This document shows positions 33,870-48,296 of a stretch of DNA of 55,575 nucleotides, piece by piece; the first letter of the stretch is position 1, and every line of letters starts with the position of its first letter. Source of the DNA: Akkermansiaceae bacterium UBA7890. GTDB taxonomy: Bacteria; Verrucomicrobiota; Verrucomicrobiia; Verrucomicrobiales; Akkermansiaceae. The DNA is taken from positions 1 to 55,575 of the forward strand of contig DLRK01000099.1 in assembly GCA_002501065.1 (NCBI GenBank). Direction: 5' to 3'. Under the pieces are notes generated by a model, which did not search any database, had not been told where the DNA came from, and saw nothing but the letters and a program-made list of their open reading frames with translations. Position numbers and translations under genes: made by a program.

Positions 33870-34268
33870 CTATTCATTCGGTCCAGGCGCGGGAATCAAC
33901 TTCTCTGCCAGGAGTCGCCGGCCGTCGTCGATGGTGACAATCTCGGCGAGTTCCACGTGGTTGATTCTGATGTCGAACAGTTCCTCAATCTTAAGCATCG
34001 CTCCCAGTACCGATATCGAGTCGAGGCCGATGTCCTCGTGCAGACGCATGTCTCCCGAGGGCGGGCCTTCCGGTGGTTCGGTGCCCGGCGGCTGGTAGAA
34101 CATGAGGATACCGAAGAGGCAGGCCTCGAAATCCGCGAGCGCGGAACCCCTGCGCAGGGCGATGGCCCCCGCGATGGAGGAATCGGGAAAGCCCCGCAGG
34201 AGATGCCGGATCCTGTCCTCGGGCAGACGTCCCAGAGGGCCTGACATGGTGACCATGGAATGATTCAT
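33870..34268 (-). CDS. Acyl carrier protein with N-terminal extension
   Basis: About 132 residues from ATG 34268; other ATGs lie at 34256 and 34247. The phosphopantetheine site is DIGLDSISVLGAMLKIEELF with the attachment Ser near residue 84, and a classic helix 2/3 pattern follows (FDIRINHVELAEIVTIDDG). The first ~70 residues, with a PP-rich linker (YQPPGTEPPEGPPSGD), are not part of a normal ~80-residue ACP. The stop overlaps the upstream end of the membrane protein frame. As an orphan carrier with no ketosynthase in view, it should tether an acyl group for the radical SAM enzyme downstream. Confidence 0.85.
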   Translation of the reverse strand: MNHSMVTMSGPLGRLPEDRIRHLLRGFPDSSIAGAIALRRGSALADFEACLFGILMFYQPPGTEPPEGPPSGDMRLHEDIGLDSISVLGAMLKIEELFDIRINHVELAEIVTIDDGRRLLAEKLIPAPGPNE

Positions 34269-34464
34269 GGGATAAGTATCGCTGAGAAAGAGGACCAACG
34301 CAAATCGATCTTCAGTATATCATTATCGATTTCATCGATATCCCTTTGATTCTTGAAAACTCAGGGAGCGGCCGATTCCTCCGACGTCCGGGTCCGCCGC
34401 ACAGGCCGGGATCGGTTTTGATCCTTTCTCCTGCGTTCCAGCTGGAGGAGAGGGCGCAGACAGC

Positions 34465-34863
34465 TCAATTCTGCGCGCCGGCGGATTTTCCAGTGGCCCG
34501 CCACGTATAGACGAACAGGACGAGGAAAATGATATCGACAATACAGAAAGGCTTCCAGATCCATGCCTGCAATGTGGTCCAATGGTAGAGGATGACGCTG
34601 CAGTAGGAGACCTTGAGCAGGATTCCATAGGGGATGAGGTTGCGGTTTCGGACCGGGTTGCGGGCAATGGCAGCATACATCAGGGCGAACACGAGAAGTA
34701 GTGCCGCGGGAAACTGGATGTAGCCGTCGTGATTGGGCAGATCAATTCCGGGCATGAATTGCTCAAAGACAGAGTCGGCGGCAAAAAGGAAAGCGATCCC
34801 CAGGATCGCATCGTAGATTGCGGCCACAAAATACAACGGCTTGATCATCTTTTGTGTATTCAT
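34465..34863 (-). CDS. Small membrane protein of unknown function
   Basis: 132 residues with four predicted membrane segments (AAIYDAILGIAFLFAA, AALLLVFALMYAAI, GILLKVSYCSVILYHW, FCIVDIIFLVLFVYTW) and a conserved-looking YHWTT motif. No family recognised. It lies 196 bp upstream of the carrier-protein operon on the same strand and could be the first gene of that unit; the gap contains two ATCGAT palindromes (34325-34330 and 34334-34339) 3 bp apart. Confidence 0.65.
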   Translation of the reverse strand: MNTQKMIKPLYFVAAIYDAILGIAFLFAADSVFEQFMPGIDLPNHDGYIQFPAALLLVFALMYAAIARNPVRNRNLIPYGILLKVSYCSVILYHWTTLQAWIWKPFCIVDIIFLVLFVYTWRATGKSAGAQN

Positions 34864-34920
34864 AAGTGCTTAACAGTAAGGCTAACACAGGCCTTACCAT
34901 GGCACAATAAGATGTGGAAA

Positions 34921-34984
34921 TTTCTCGTCCGGGCTGTTTTTTCCGGAGACTCTGAAACCAGGGAAGGGGGGAGGGAGGCCGGGT
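34921..34984 (+). repeat. Dispersed intergenic repeat, copy 7 (divergent subtype)
   Basis: Contains T6 then CCGGAGACTCTGAAACCAGG and a GGGAAGGGGGGAGGGAGG tail, like the hairpin subtype at 43728 and 54811. It lies in the divergent gap before the oxidoreductase gene. Confidence 0.5.
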
Positions 34985-35164
34985 GGGCCGCAACAGGGAT
35001 TTCCTGCAAATCCAGTCCCCCGTGGATTAAACCGCTGATCTGAAACCCTGAAGATATTTTCGACTGGCATCAAACCGGACAAACCGCTAGATTGCCCGCT
35101 TTTTTTCAATACAATCTCCCCGATTCTTCACGGGACCGAGCAAGCCAATATACTTGACCCGCCA

Positions 35165-39919
<4,755 letters not shown>

Positions 39920-40048
39920 GATTGGCGGCGGCCTCGTGGCACCTGTCGTCCGGGGAGGATCGGTTCGTCCGGTTGTTGGGGATGGGCCCGGACGATGGCG
40001 CTGAGACGGGAGTTTCCTCTCAAGGGGGCCGTATGGCAGCGCGGGCCC

Positions 40049-40918
40049 TTAACTCCTGGCCCAACGTCCCCAGACACGCAGGTACTCGGGAATGTTCAAT
40101 TCTCCGTCTTTGTTGGTGTCGAGTGCATTGAATACCTCCTGAGCCAGTTTCCTGTCCTTCAACTTCTTGCTGGCGATGACTTCCTCAGCGGTCACCCGGT
40201 TATCATCATTGGAGTCCATGGCATTGAATATTTCCTTTGCCTCATCGGTGATGATTCGATTTTTCACGTATTCCTTCTCAGAGACAAATCCGTCCCTGTT
40301 GGCATCGGATGCCTGGAAAATGCCCGCCCTTGACTCGCGGGTGAGGTAGCGTCCGCCATCTATGTATTCCTTTTTCGAGTGTCGCCCGTCCTTGTCGAAA
40401 TCAGTGAACCCGAAAACGCGGCGATAGCCTTCCAGGGTGCGTTCGGCAACACCTTCCGTTCCCCTCGCACCGAATGACTTGAGGATCTCCCGGGGTGCAA
40501 GCCCTCCGATTTCCCTGGGAACCGGAGGAAGCGGCCCGGCGGGCCGGGTGACTCCGGCAGGGGGCGCGGCGGTTTTATCATTACGATCTGGTTTGATTCG
40601 GCTGTTGCCGAATCCTGGACGGAGTTCATCAGTGGTGAGTTTTCCGTCCGTGTTCCTGTCGAGCTTTTTCAGGGCTGCGCTGGCACCGGCAATTTCTGCA
40701 GCTGATATCTCATTGTCCCCGTCGGCATCGAGGGCCGCCAGAATGGGGTGGGTGCGCACTGCATTTCCGGGGCCGTTTCCACGGCGGAATTGAGACGGTC
40801 GTTCACTAGGGCCTTCCGGTTTAGATCCAGGGTTTTGCGCCAGGACCAGATTCGTCATGATGGTCAGGCATCCTGCAATCAGGCCGGCCCGCAGAAGTGC
40901 GTTTTTTTCCTCGAACAT
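40049..40918 (-). CDS. Secreted EF-hand calcium-binding protein (six EF-hands)
   Basis: 289 residues with a signal (AGLIAGCLTIMTNLVLA). Six EF-hand loops are visible: DADGDNEISAAE, DRNTDGKLTTDE, DFDKDGRHSKKE, DANRDGFVSEKE, DSNDDNRVTAEE and DTNKDGELNIPE, all with Asp at 1 and Glu at 12. A PRG-rich linker of ~60 residues separates the first two from the rest. It probably binds Ca2+ at the envelope. It resembles the short EF-hand tail of the deiodinase-like protein in style but is a separate gene. Confidence 0.85.
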   Translation of the reverse strand: MFEEKNALLRAGLIAGCLTIMTNLVLAQNPGSKPEGPSERPSQFRRGNGPGNAVRTHPILAALDADGDNEISAAEIAGASAALKKLDRNTDGKLTTDELRPGFGNSRIKPDRNDKTAAPPAGVTRPAGPLPPVPREIGGLAPREILKSFGARGTEGVAERTLEGYRRVFGFTDFDKDGRHSKKEYIDGGRYLTRESRAGIFQASDANRDGFVSEKEYVKNRIITDEAKEIFNAMDSNDDNRVTAEEVIASKKLKDRKLAQEVFNALDTNKDGELNIPEYLRVWGRWARS

Positions 40919-40940
40919 GGCGAAATGTTATCACACGGGC

Positions 40941-41000
40941 TTACTGTTGGGAAATCGGTTTCTGAAGCCGGGATCCCGGGAGCCGGGTGGGGCGAGAAAA
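40941..41000 (+). repeat. Dispersed intergenic repeat, copy 8 (CCGGGATCCCGG hairpin)
   Basis: TACTGTTGGGAAATCGG, TTTCTGAAG, then the 12-bp palindrome CCGGGATCCCGG followed by GAGCCGGGTGGGG. It has the same order of blocks as copies 10 to 12. It lies between the EF-hand and GH2 genes. Confidence 0.5.
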
Positions 41001-41049
41001 GGCATCTCCCGGGCGGGAATTGCAACGAGGTTCCTTCAACTCTTCAGGC

Positions 41050-43653
41050 TTAATTTTCAACCCGGGAAACACCGGACCACAACAGGAGTTCCCGCGGCAG
41101 TGCCATGGAGCTGACACGCACTTCATCAATGTGCGCGCGCGCGTCATTGGCAAGCTTGCCGTTGTGAAAGCCACGCCCGACGGTCCAGGTGCCGGGATGA
41201 TTGATGAGCTTGCCGGTGAAGGGCACTTCTTCCTGAAGCTGATAATTGCCATCCTTCAAGAGATAGAGCCGGAGGTTCCTGCCGTCACTCATGGCGGCCA
41301 CGTGTTGCCAGGTCCCGGCCCTGACCGGTTTCAGAGTGGCCACTGAGCGGGTTTTTCCAGTGCTGTCGATGGCCACCATGGCGAGATGGTTGTCCCTGCG
41401 AAGCTTGAGTTGCAGGGGTGCATCGGGTCCGGCAGTGGGCTTTCCGTCTTCACCCACGATGGTCTGCACCCGGTCAAGTTCCACCGGTTTCACGGAGGCC
41501 TCAACGGTCCACTCTGTGAAGGGGAAGGTGTTGATCATGTTCATGTGGGTGCGTGAACGGCCAGAGTTCGTATACAGGTCACGGGTGGGACCGGTGATTT
41601 CCGCTGAATCATCCAGCGATCCGCGGTTGGGCAATTCGAGACAGGGAATAAGCGGAGAGGCAACATCCGCACCCCGTCGAGGAGCATTGCCTTTGGCGTA
41701 GGCATAAAGGTGGTTGCGCTGTCCAGATGCATCGGTCACCGCGACACCTTCCCGCTCCATGCGATCGTGAGACACCAGTTCACCGGGTTTGCCATCCTCA
41801 AAGCGCCAGTAGGCTATGGTGTGGGCCCGTGATCTTTCAGCCGCACTCAAAGGCTGAACCGGCGAATAGAGTCGAGCGTGTGCGCCTGCCAGTTTCTCCA
41901 CCTCAAACTTCAGTACCTCGCGGTCGTAGGTCATGAGGCCGTTGACCTCCACCTCCACATCTGTTGTCTGGGTATAGATGGCAGCACTCAGATGAGAGCG
42001 GATCATGTCTCCCAGGGGATCGAGCAGCTTGAGGTAGGCAGCCTGGAGGTCCTGGCGGTTTCCGTAACTTCGATAGCCCCAGTTTTTTTCCTGTTGCCAG
42101 GTGTGCCCCTTGAGCGGCAGCCCCAATCCTCCGTATTCGCCAAGAACTGCCGCCCGGGATGATTCCGCCGGGGGAGCCTTCGGGCCTGGATACTGGTGAA
42201 TATCGTGGATGTCGCCATTGCCGAAGTCATTTCCACCACTGGCCGAGATGATCAGGCGAGCAGGATCGAGTTTGCGGGTTCGCCTGGTCCAGTGCTCGGT
42301 GCGAAACTGCCCCCACGCTTCGTTAAAAGGGATCCACGCAACGATGCTCGGATGATTGTAGAGAGAACGAATAATTGCAGTCCATTCCCGGTCAAACTGC
42401 GCACTCTCCCCGGCGCTACGTTCTATCTCAACACCATCCAGGGGCCACCGGGGACTGCCGCCGCCGTTGGGCATGTCCTGCCAGACCAGGAGACCCATCC
42501 GGTCGCAATGATAATACCAGCGCAGGGGCTCCACCTTCACGTGCTTGCGGACCAGGTTGAACCCCAGTTTCCTGGTTGCCTCCAGGTCATAACGCAACGC
42601 TTCATCCGATGGCGCAGCATACAGGCCATCAGGCCACCATCCCTGATCCAGGGGGCCATACATGAAGAACGGTTTGTTATTGAGGAAAATTCGCGTGATA
42701 CCGTTGCGATCCCTGCCAAGGGAAATCTTGCGCATCCCGAAATAACTGGAAACCGAGTCCTGTCCACAGGTGACCTGTAAATCATAGAGATGCGGATTTC
42801 CCGGTGACCAGTGTTCCGCATTCGGCAACTGCAGACGAATGGGCTGGTTCTGTGGACCACTGGCTTCCCCGATGGTTCTGCCGTTATCCCGGACCTGAAC
42901 GCGAACCTGGAGGTTTGATTCGGCGCCCGCCACGTTGCCCGTCACGATCACTTCTCCGGAATCAATATCGGGGGTGATCGTCAACGACTTGATGTAGGTT
43001 GGAGCAACTGCCTCCAGCCAGACTGTCTGCCAGATGCCAGTCACCGGCGTGTACCAGATGCCGTGCGGTTTCCTGACCTGCTTGCCACGCGGTTGCGTGC
43101 CTTCATCGGTCGGATCCCATACCGAAACAACGATTTCCTGTTCCCTGGTCTTCTCCTTGAGAGCTTCCGTGATATCGAAGGAAAAAGCATCATAGCCGCC
43201 GGTATGCCGGCCCACTTCCTTCCGGTTGATCCACACCACGGTCTCCCAGTCAACCGCGCCAAAGTTCAGGAGAACCCGCTTTCCGTCCCAGTTGTCCGGC
43301 AGGGAAAAGGTCCGCCGATACCAGAGCTTATTCTCCCGGCCTGCGGTTTTTCCCACCCCTGACAGGGCTGATTCCAGCGGGAAAGGCACGAGAATCCGTC
43401 CCTCCATCCCAGGTTTGAGCGCATCCCTGGGACCAATGGCATACTGCCAGAGTCCGTTGAGGTTCATCCAATCCTCCCGCACCATCTGTGGACGGGGATA
43501 CTCACGGTGCACATTCTCAGGATCAACCTCCTTTCCCCAGCGGGTCATCAGGGTCCCTGCCGCTGGTTGCCACTGGGCCTCTGCCCACACCGGGATGGCA
43601 GAAAGTAAAACCGCCACTGCACATGACGGGGGGATCATCGTTCGCGTATTCAT
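41050..43653 (-). CDS. GH2 family glycoside hydrolase with C-terminal LamG domain
   Basis: About 867 residues from ATG 43653, followed by a signal peptide (PPSCAVAVLLSAIPVWA). Sugar-binding, immunoglobulin-like and TIM-barrel domains of GH2 follow: REDWMNLNGLWQYAI, WYRRTFSLPDNWDGK, GGYDAFSFDIT, NLVRKHVKVEP. The acid/base Glu lies in PFNEAWGQF near 441 and the nucleophile in VLGEYGGLG near 501. From about 640 a LamG/concanavalin-like domain with metal- and glycan-type residues closes the protein. Possible activities are beta-galactosidase, beta-mannosidase or beta-glucuronidase; the sequence alone does not decide. A repeat copy lies on each side. Confidence 0.88.
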   Translation of the reverse strand: MNTRTMIPPSCAVAVLLSAIPVWAEAQWQPAAGTLMTRWGKEVDPENVHREYPRPQMVREDWMNLNGLWQYAIGPRDALKPGMEGRILVPFPLESALSGVGKTAGRENKLWYRRTFSLPDNWDGKRVLLNFGAVDWETVVWINRKEVGRHTGGYDAFSFDITEALKEKTREQEIVVSVWDPTDEGTQPRGKQVRKPHGIWYTPVTGIWQTVWLEAVAPTYIKSLTITPDIDSGEVIVTGNVAGAESNLQVRVQVRDNGRTIGEASGPQNQPIRLQLPNAEHWSPGNPHLYDLQVTCGQDSVSSYFGMRKISLGRDRNGITRIFLNNKPFFMYGPLDQGWWPDGLYAAPSDEALRYDLEATRKLGFNLVRKHVKVEPLRWYYHCDRMGLLVWQDMPNGGGSPRWPLDGVEIERSAGESAQFDREWTAIIRSLYNHPSIVAWIPFNEAWGQFRTEHWTRRTRKLDPARLIISASGGNDFGNGDIHDIHQYPGPKAPPAESSRAAVLGEYGGLGLPLKGHTWQQEKNWGYRSYGNRQDLQAAYLKLLDPLGDMIRSHLSAAIYTQTTDVEVEVNGLMTYDREVLKFEVEKLAGAHARLYSPVQPLSAAERSRAHTIAYWRFEDGKPGELVSHDRMEREGVAVTDASGQRNHLYAYAKGNAPRRGADVASPLIPCLELPNRGSLDDSAEITGPTRDLYTNSGRSRTHMNMINTFPFTEWTVEASVKPVELDRVQTIVGEDGKPTAGPDAPLQLKLRRDNHLAMVAIDSTGKTRSVATLKPVRAGTWQHVAAMSDGRNLRLYLLKDGNYQLQEEVPFTGKLINHPGTWTVGRGFHNGKLANDARAHIDEVRVSSMALPRELLLWSGVSRVEN

Positions 43654-43727
43654 GGAATGCCTGCGACAGGATAGACAGAGATTCTGTCCGGGCACAGTAA
43701 CACGTGCCAGGTGCTGCAATATTTCTT

Positions 43728-43784
43728 TCCAGGGGTGTTTTTTGGAGCCTGTGGAACCGGGAAGGTGGGTGAGACGGGGGTGGA
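43728..43784 (+). repeat. Dispersed intergenic repeat, copy 9
   Basis: TCCAGGGGTG, T6, GGAGCCTGTGGAACCGGGAAGG, then GTGAGACGGGGG. It belongs to the subtype of copies 7 and 12 and lies between GH2 and formate dehydrogenase. Confidence 0.5.
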
Positions 43785-43944
43785 TCGAACGACCGGTTGG
43801 CAGAGGCAGGCAAGGTGTGATTCAGGAACATGAAACTCCAGGTTGCCAGCGGAGATGGTCACGCTGATCCCTCCCTCGTGGTTCTGGTCATGACCGGCAC
43901 ACGACAGGAGAAACGGTATAGGCATTCATCCTGTTGCCGGGCAA

Positions 43945-46665
43945 TCAAACTGAACGTGTTTCTTCCGTCCGGTCGGTTTTTTCGAGGCGAACTGCGCACA
44001 CCTTGTATTCGCCGGTACCCGTCACCGAGTCCCCGGCATCGTTGGTGAGCTTGTTGGTGGGTGATTCCGCAAAATGGAACGGCATCCAGACGCACCCCGG
44101 TCGCACCTTGTCAGTCACGTGAACACGGCATTCAACCCGGCCCCTTCGTGAAACAACGACAACCAGGTCCCCGTGCCGTAGATCCCGCTTTCTGGCGTCA
44201 CGTTTGTGCACTTGAACAAAGCATTCAGGCTGATGAGCCATTGGACCGGCATCACATCTCGTCTGGGTCGCAGTGTTGTAGTGGTAAAGGGTGCGTCCCG
44301 TTGACAGAACCAATGGGTAGTCATCGGATGGCAGCTCCGCACTCGGGCGGTAGGAGATCGCCTGAAACTGTGCCTTCCCGATCAACGGTCCCTCCTGGTG
44401 AAGGTATTGCGTGCCCGGGTGATTCGCATCCGGACATGGCCACTGCAGTCCGCCCTCAGCTTCGATACGTTCGTGGCTGATGCCGGAAAACTTGGGGGAC
44501 AACGCCGCCATCTCCGCATAAATCTCCCGTGGATGAGTGTAATGGGGCATCCCGTAGCCTGCTGCGCGGGCCACGTCACCGAGCACCTCCCAGTCCGCAC
44601 GGGCCTGACCTGGAGGATCCACTGCCTTGCGCACCCGCTGCACCCGCCGGTCACTGTTGGTGAAAACTCCGTCTTTTTCCGCAAAACAGGCCGCCGGCAG
44701 GATGACATCGGCATAGCGCAGCGTTTCATTCTCAAAAATATCCTGCACCACCAGGAACTCACATTGATTCAGGCCCCGCTCAATCTTGCTGGCGTTGGGT
44801 TCGGACAACACAATGTCTTCACCCATGACATACATGCCCTTGAGGTTTCCCTCGGCCATCTCCGCCATCATCACGTTGAGGTTGATGCCATTTTCCGGAG
44901 ATAGAGAGGCTCCCCAGGCTTCTTCAAACTTCTCACGGACACCCTCGTCTTCCACTCTCTGATACCCGGGATAATACAATGGGCTTGCGCCCGCGTCATT
45001 GGCGCCCTGCACGTTGTTCTGACCACGCAGGGGATTCAATCCCGCTGACGGTAATCCCAGGTGTCCGGTCATGAGCACCAGGTTCGCCAGACCATACACA
45101 TTGTCGGTGCCATGAGTGTGCTCTGTGATCCCCAGCGTGTAGTATATTCCCGCCTTCCTCCTGGAGGCGTAGAGTCGCGCCGCCTTCCGGATCAGATCGG
45201 CTGCTACTCCGGTCACTTCCTCGGCGCTTTCCGGGGTGTAGTCCCGAACCGCTTCGACCACGGCCTCGAAGTTCTCAGTGTGATTCAGAATAAAGTCATT
45301 GTCCGTGAGTCCCTCGTTGATGAGGACGTGTGCCAGAGCATTGAGGAGCCAGACATCGGTACCCGGCTTCAGTTGCATGTAGATCGTTGCAATATCGGAA
45401 AGCCAGATGGCCCGGGGATCTGCCACGATCAACTGAGCGCCATTTCTGACCGCGCGCTTCATCTCCATGGCAATAATCGGGTGCGCTTCCGTCGTATTGG
45501 ATCCAATGACAAAGAGTACCTCTGCGTCCCTGATCTCAGGGATTGAGTTGGTCATCGCTCCCGCCCCAAGCATCGTCACCAGACCGGCGACCGTTGGTGC
45601 ATGTCACGTCGCTGCGCACTGATGGCAGTTGTTGGTGCCAAAGGCTGCACGAGCCAGCTTCTGCATCATGTAGTTTTCCTCGCCGGTGCACCGACTGGAC
45701 GAAATGAAGCCAAGTGAATCGGCCCCGTGGCGCTCCTTCACGTCCAGCAGGCCCCGTGCAGCTGTCTCAATGGCTTCTGCCCAGGTGGCCTCATGCAGCT
45801 GGCCATCGGTGCCCCGTATCATTGGTGAGGTCAGACGGTCCTGGTGATGGATGAAATCGTAGGCAAAACGCCCTTTCACACACAGGTTGCCGTCGTTCAA
45901 GGTGGTCCCCGGTTCGGGACTGGAGACCTTGATGACCTTGTCGTCCACGACATTGAGATCCATCTGGCAGCCCACGCCACAGTAATTGCACGTTGTTCGC
46001 ACCTTCCTGGGATTCACCTGATTGAGCTTGGCTGGTTTTTTCTCCATCAATGCACCCGTGGGACAGGTGTCGACACAGCCTCCGCACAGCTCACAGCTGG
46101 TGTCCATCAAGGTGCGTTGACCCGCAGTGGCGATTGTGGTGGACGCGCCGCGCTCAGATAATGTGATGGCATTCACAGCTTCCACTTCATCGCAGTAGCG
46201 GGTGCAGCGTGCGCACAGGATGCATAGAGAGGGATCGAAGGTGAAGTAGGGGTTGTCTTCCGCAGGGCGGGCCGCGCGAGGTGCTTCAACCGGATTCAGA
46301 GCCAGCAAGGGGCCGCAGTCCCGGGCCATCCTGGTCAGCTGATCGCCGTTGTGCTCTGTCTCCAGGGGTGCACCGTGGTCCGCCATGTAGAGAGACATCA
46401 GAATCTTCCGGTGTTTTCTGACCCGGGCACTCTCGCTGTGAATGTTCAGGTCGGGCGTTACCTTGAATGCGCACGCGGGTTGGAGGCGACGCTGTCCATC
46501 AATTTCCACAAGACAGGACCGGCAGGCGCCTGCAGGGTCCAATCTCGGATCATGGCACAGTGTCGGGATGTAGGTGCCATCCCGCTTTGCAACGTCCAGA
46601 ATGGTTTCTCCGGATTCACACTGCAGGCGAATCCCGTTGAGCGTAATATCGAATTTATCCGTCAT
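43945..46665 (-). CDS. fdhA: NAD-dependent formate dehydrogenase alpha subunit, selenoprotein (UGA-encoded Sec)
   Basis: One gene read through an in-frame TGA (45604-45606), about 906 residues with selenocysteine near residue 354. Before the TGA: NuoG-like 2Fe-2S domain (GETILDVAK, CRSCLVEIDG), two 4Fe-4S motifs (CILCARCTRYCD, CELCGGCVDTCP), then CNYCGVGCQMDL. The codon sits in NCHQCAAT-U-HAPTVAGL, matching the Sec/Cys site that ligates molybdenum in formate dehydrogenases. After it: LGAGAMTNSIPEIRDA, the bis-MGD domains and a DUF-type C-terminus. A stem-loop with a GGUCT loop follows at SECIS spacing. It oxidises formate (or reduces CO2) with FdhB passing electrons to NAD. ATG 46665 has GGAG 9 nt upstream; ATG 46680 is possible. 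It overlaps FdhB by 11 nt, showing coupled translation. Confidence 0.93.
45575..45591 (-). promoter_or_regulatory. Bacterial SECIS element of fdhA
   Basis: Read on the minus strand, GTCGCC pairs with GGTGAC (one G-U) around the loop GGTCT, starting 12 nt after the TGA at 45604. The position, stem and GGUC loop follow the SECIS of E. coli formate dehydrogenase H, which the elongation factor SelB recognises. It shares the GxUCU loop style with the deiodinase-like gene. Confidence 0.85.
45604..45606 (-). other. Selenocysteine codon (UGA) of fdhA
   Basis: TGA in the frame of the formate dehydrogenase. Coding quality and family similarity continue without a break on both sides, and the amino acid context (T-U-HAPTVAGL) is the known Sec/Cys position. 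Confidence 0.93.
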
Positions 46666-48181
46666 GGGACTCTTCTCCATCTCGTGAAAACCCCTGCGGG
46701 AAATGTTGCATCGCGCTGCGAGCGGGGAGGGCGGCGGTCATGCCCAGTCCACAGATGGATCCCTCTGCCATCTCCCACGCCACATCATTGAGATGATCCA
46801 GGTGGCTGGAATCGCCATCCTCAATGAACTGGTCCAGGGCGCGTCGGACATAGCGCACGCCAATACGACACGGTGCACATTGACCACAGGTTTCATCTTC
46901 AAAAAACACGGTTTGCCAACGGGCGGCCCACGCCATGTCGACGGTATCGTTAATCACCACCGCCCCAGCGCTGCCCAGCATGGATCCTATTTCGGGCAGG
47001 CCGCGAAAATCCAGGGGACGGTCTCGCTCAGAGATCGGCAGGAAACCCGAGGATGCGCCTCCAGGGCTGAACGCCATGGGATTACCAACATACCCGCCAG
47101 CGGCCTGCACCAGCTCGTCGAGACTGACACCCAGCGGCAATTCGTAGACCCCGGGGGACTGCACATGCCCCGAAATGCAATAGAGCTTGGTGCCCGGTTC
47201 GGTTTTGCCCAATCCTGCAAACCAATCCCCGCCTCGGCACAGCACGCTGTGCAGGCAAGCCAGGGTTTCTACGTTATTCATGAGGGTTGGCTTGCCGAAG
47301 AGCCCCTCCTGAGTGGGATAGGGAGGTTTCAAACGCGGCATGCCACGCTTGCCTTCGATGGACTCAATCAGTGCGGTTTCCTCGCCACAAATATAGGCCC
47401 CGTGGCCATGGACCATGTGGAAGTTGAAATCCCCCAGATGTTGGGCAGCCTCTTTGATTGCCTGTTCGAGGGAATGCCCGGGTCCCGGGAATTCGCCTCG
47501 GACGTAAAGATAGATATCGGTGGCGTCGATGCAGAACGCGGCAATCGCAAGGCCTTCGATCACGAGATGAGGGCGTCTGGACATCAGTTCCCGGTCCTTG
47601 AAAGTGCCGGGTTCAGCTTCGTCGGCGTTGCAGATTACATACTTGGTCGGACCGGATTCCTTGCGGACTGCATTCCACTTGAAGTGGGCGGGAAAACCGG
47701 CCCCTCCGCGGCCCTGTAAACCCGACGATTCCAACTGTTCAGCAACCCATTCCGCGCCGTTCTTTCTGGCCAGTGCAAGGGCCGGGTAATTCAGGTCCTC
47801 TGCCCCGGCGAGATTCATCGCCAGTTCTGAACTGTCCGGGGAAATCCCTCCCTTGGGACCGCAGTGCGTCAGGGTCATCTGGCCGTCAAGGGCCACCGGG
47901 GCCCGGTCACACTGACCGAGACAACTGACCCGGTGAAATGAAATGCCGGCGTCAGTGAGTTCCTCACAAAGCTCCTCGGTCCCGGCCATCAGGCACGACA
48001 GCCCCTGACAGACCCGGGGACCGGGGCGAACAATCAGATCGTAAAAACGGGCCGTCCCGTAGACGTCGGCTTCGGGAACACCGGTCGCCTCACTCACCCT
48101 TTTGATGGATTCTTGAGAGGTGTCGCCCTCCGCCTCCAGCAGTTTCAGGATCTGGCCGCGCGTCGCACTGTATTGTTGCAT
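46655..48181 (-). CDS. fdhB: Formate dehydrogenase beta subunit, NuoE-NuoF fusion
   Basis: 508 residues. The first ~120 are a NuoE-like thioredoxin domain with 2Fe-2S ligands in CQGLSC and CLGQC. The rest is the NuoF-like subunit: GLQGRGGAGFPAHFKW (NADH/FMN site), CNADEAEPGTFKDR, VRGEFPGPG, GAYICGEETALIESIEGKRG, NVETLACLHSV, and the 4Fe-4S motif CGQCAPCRIG near 428. It transfers electrons from FdhA to NAD+. The two-gene FdhA-FdhB layout resembles the NAD(P)-dependent enzyme of acetogens such as Moorella, where FdhA is also a selenoprotein. It ends within FdhA. It sits between the two selenoprotein genes. Confidence 0.9.
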   Translation of the reverse strand: MQQYSATRGQILKLLEAEGDTSQESIKRVSEATGVPEADVYGTARFYDLIVRPGPRVCQGLSCLMAGTEELCEELTDAGISFHRVSCLGQCDRAPVALDGQMTLTHCGPKGGISPDSSELAMNLAGAEDLNYPALALARKNGAEWVAEQLESSGLQGRGGAGFPAHFKWNAVRKESGPTKYVICNADEAEPGTFKDRELMSRRPHLVIEGLAIAAFCIDATDIYLYVRGEFPGPGHSLEQAIKEAAQHLGDFNFHMVHGHGAYICGEETALIESIEGKRGMPRLKPPYPTQEGLFGKPTLMNNVETLACLHSVLCRGGDWFAGLGKTEPGTKLYCISGHVQSPGVYELPLGVSLDELVQAAGGYVGNPMAFSPGGASSGFLPISERDRPLDFRGLPEIGSMLGSAGAVVINDTVDMAWAARWQTVFFEDETCGQCAPCRIGVRYVRRALDQFIEDGDSSHLDHLNDVAWEMAEGSICGLGMTAALPARSAMQHFPQGFSRDGEESHDG

Positions 48182-48296
48182 CGCTGGGAGTAGTATAGCG
48201 ACAGCAATAGCCGCGTCAGCTTTGAATAAGGCGAATAATCAGTCGATGAATTCGCCGATTGGCTGGTCTCGCGGGAGTTCGGAATCTCTTTCCAGT

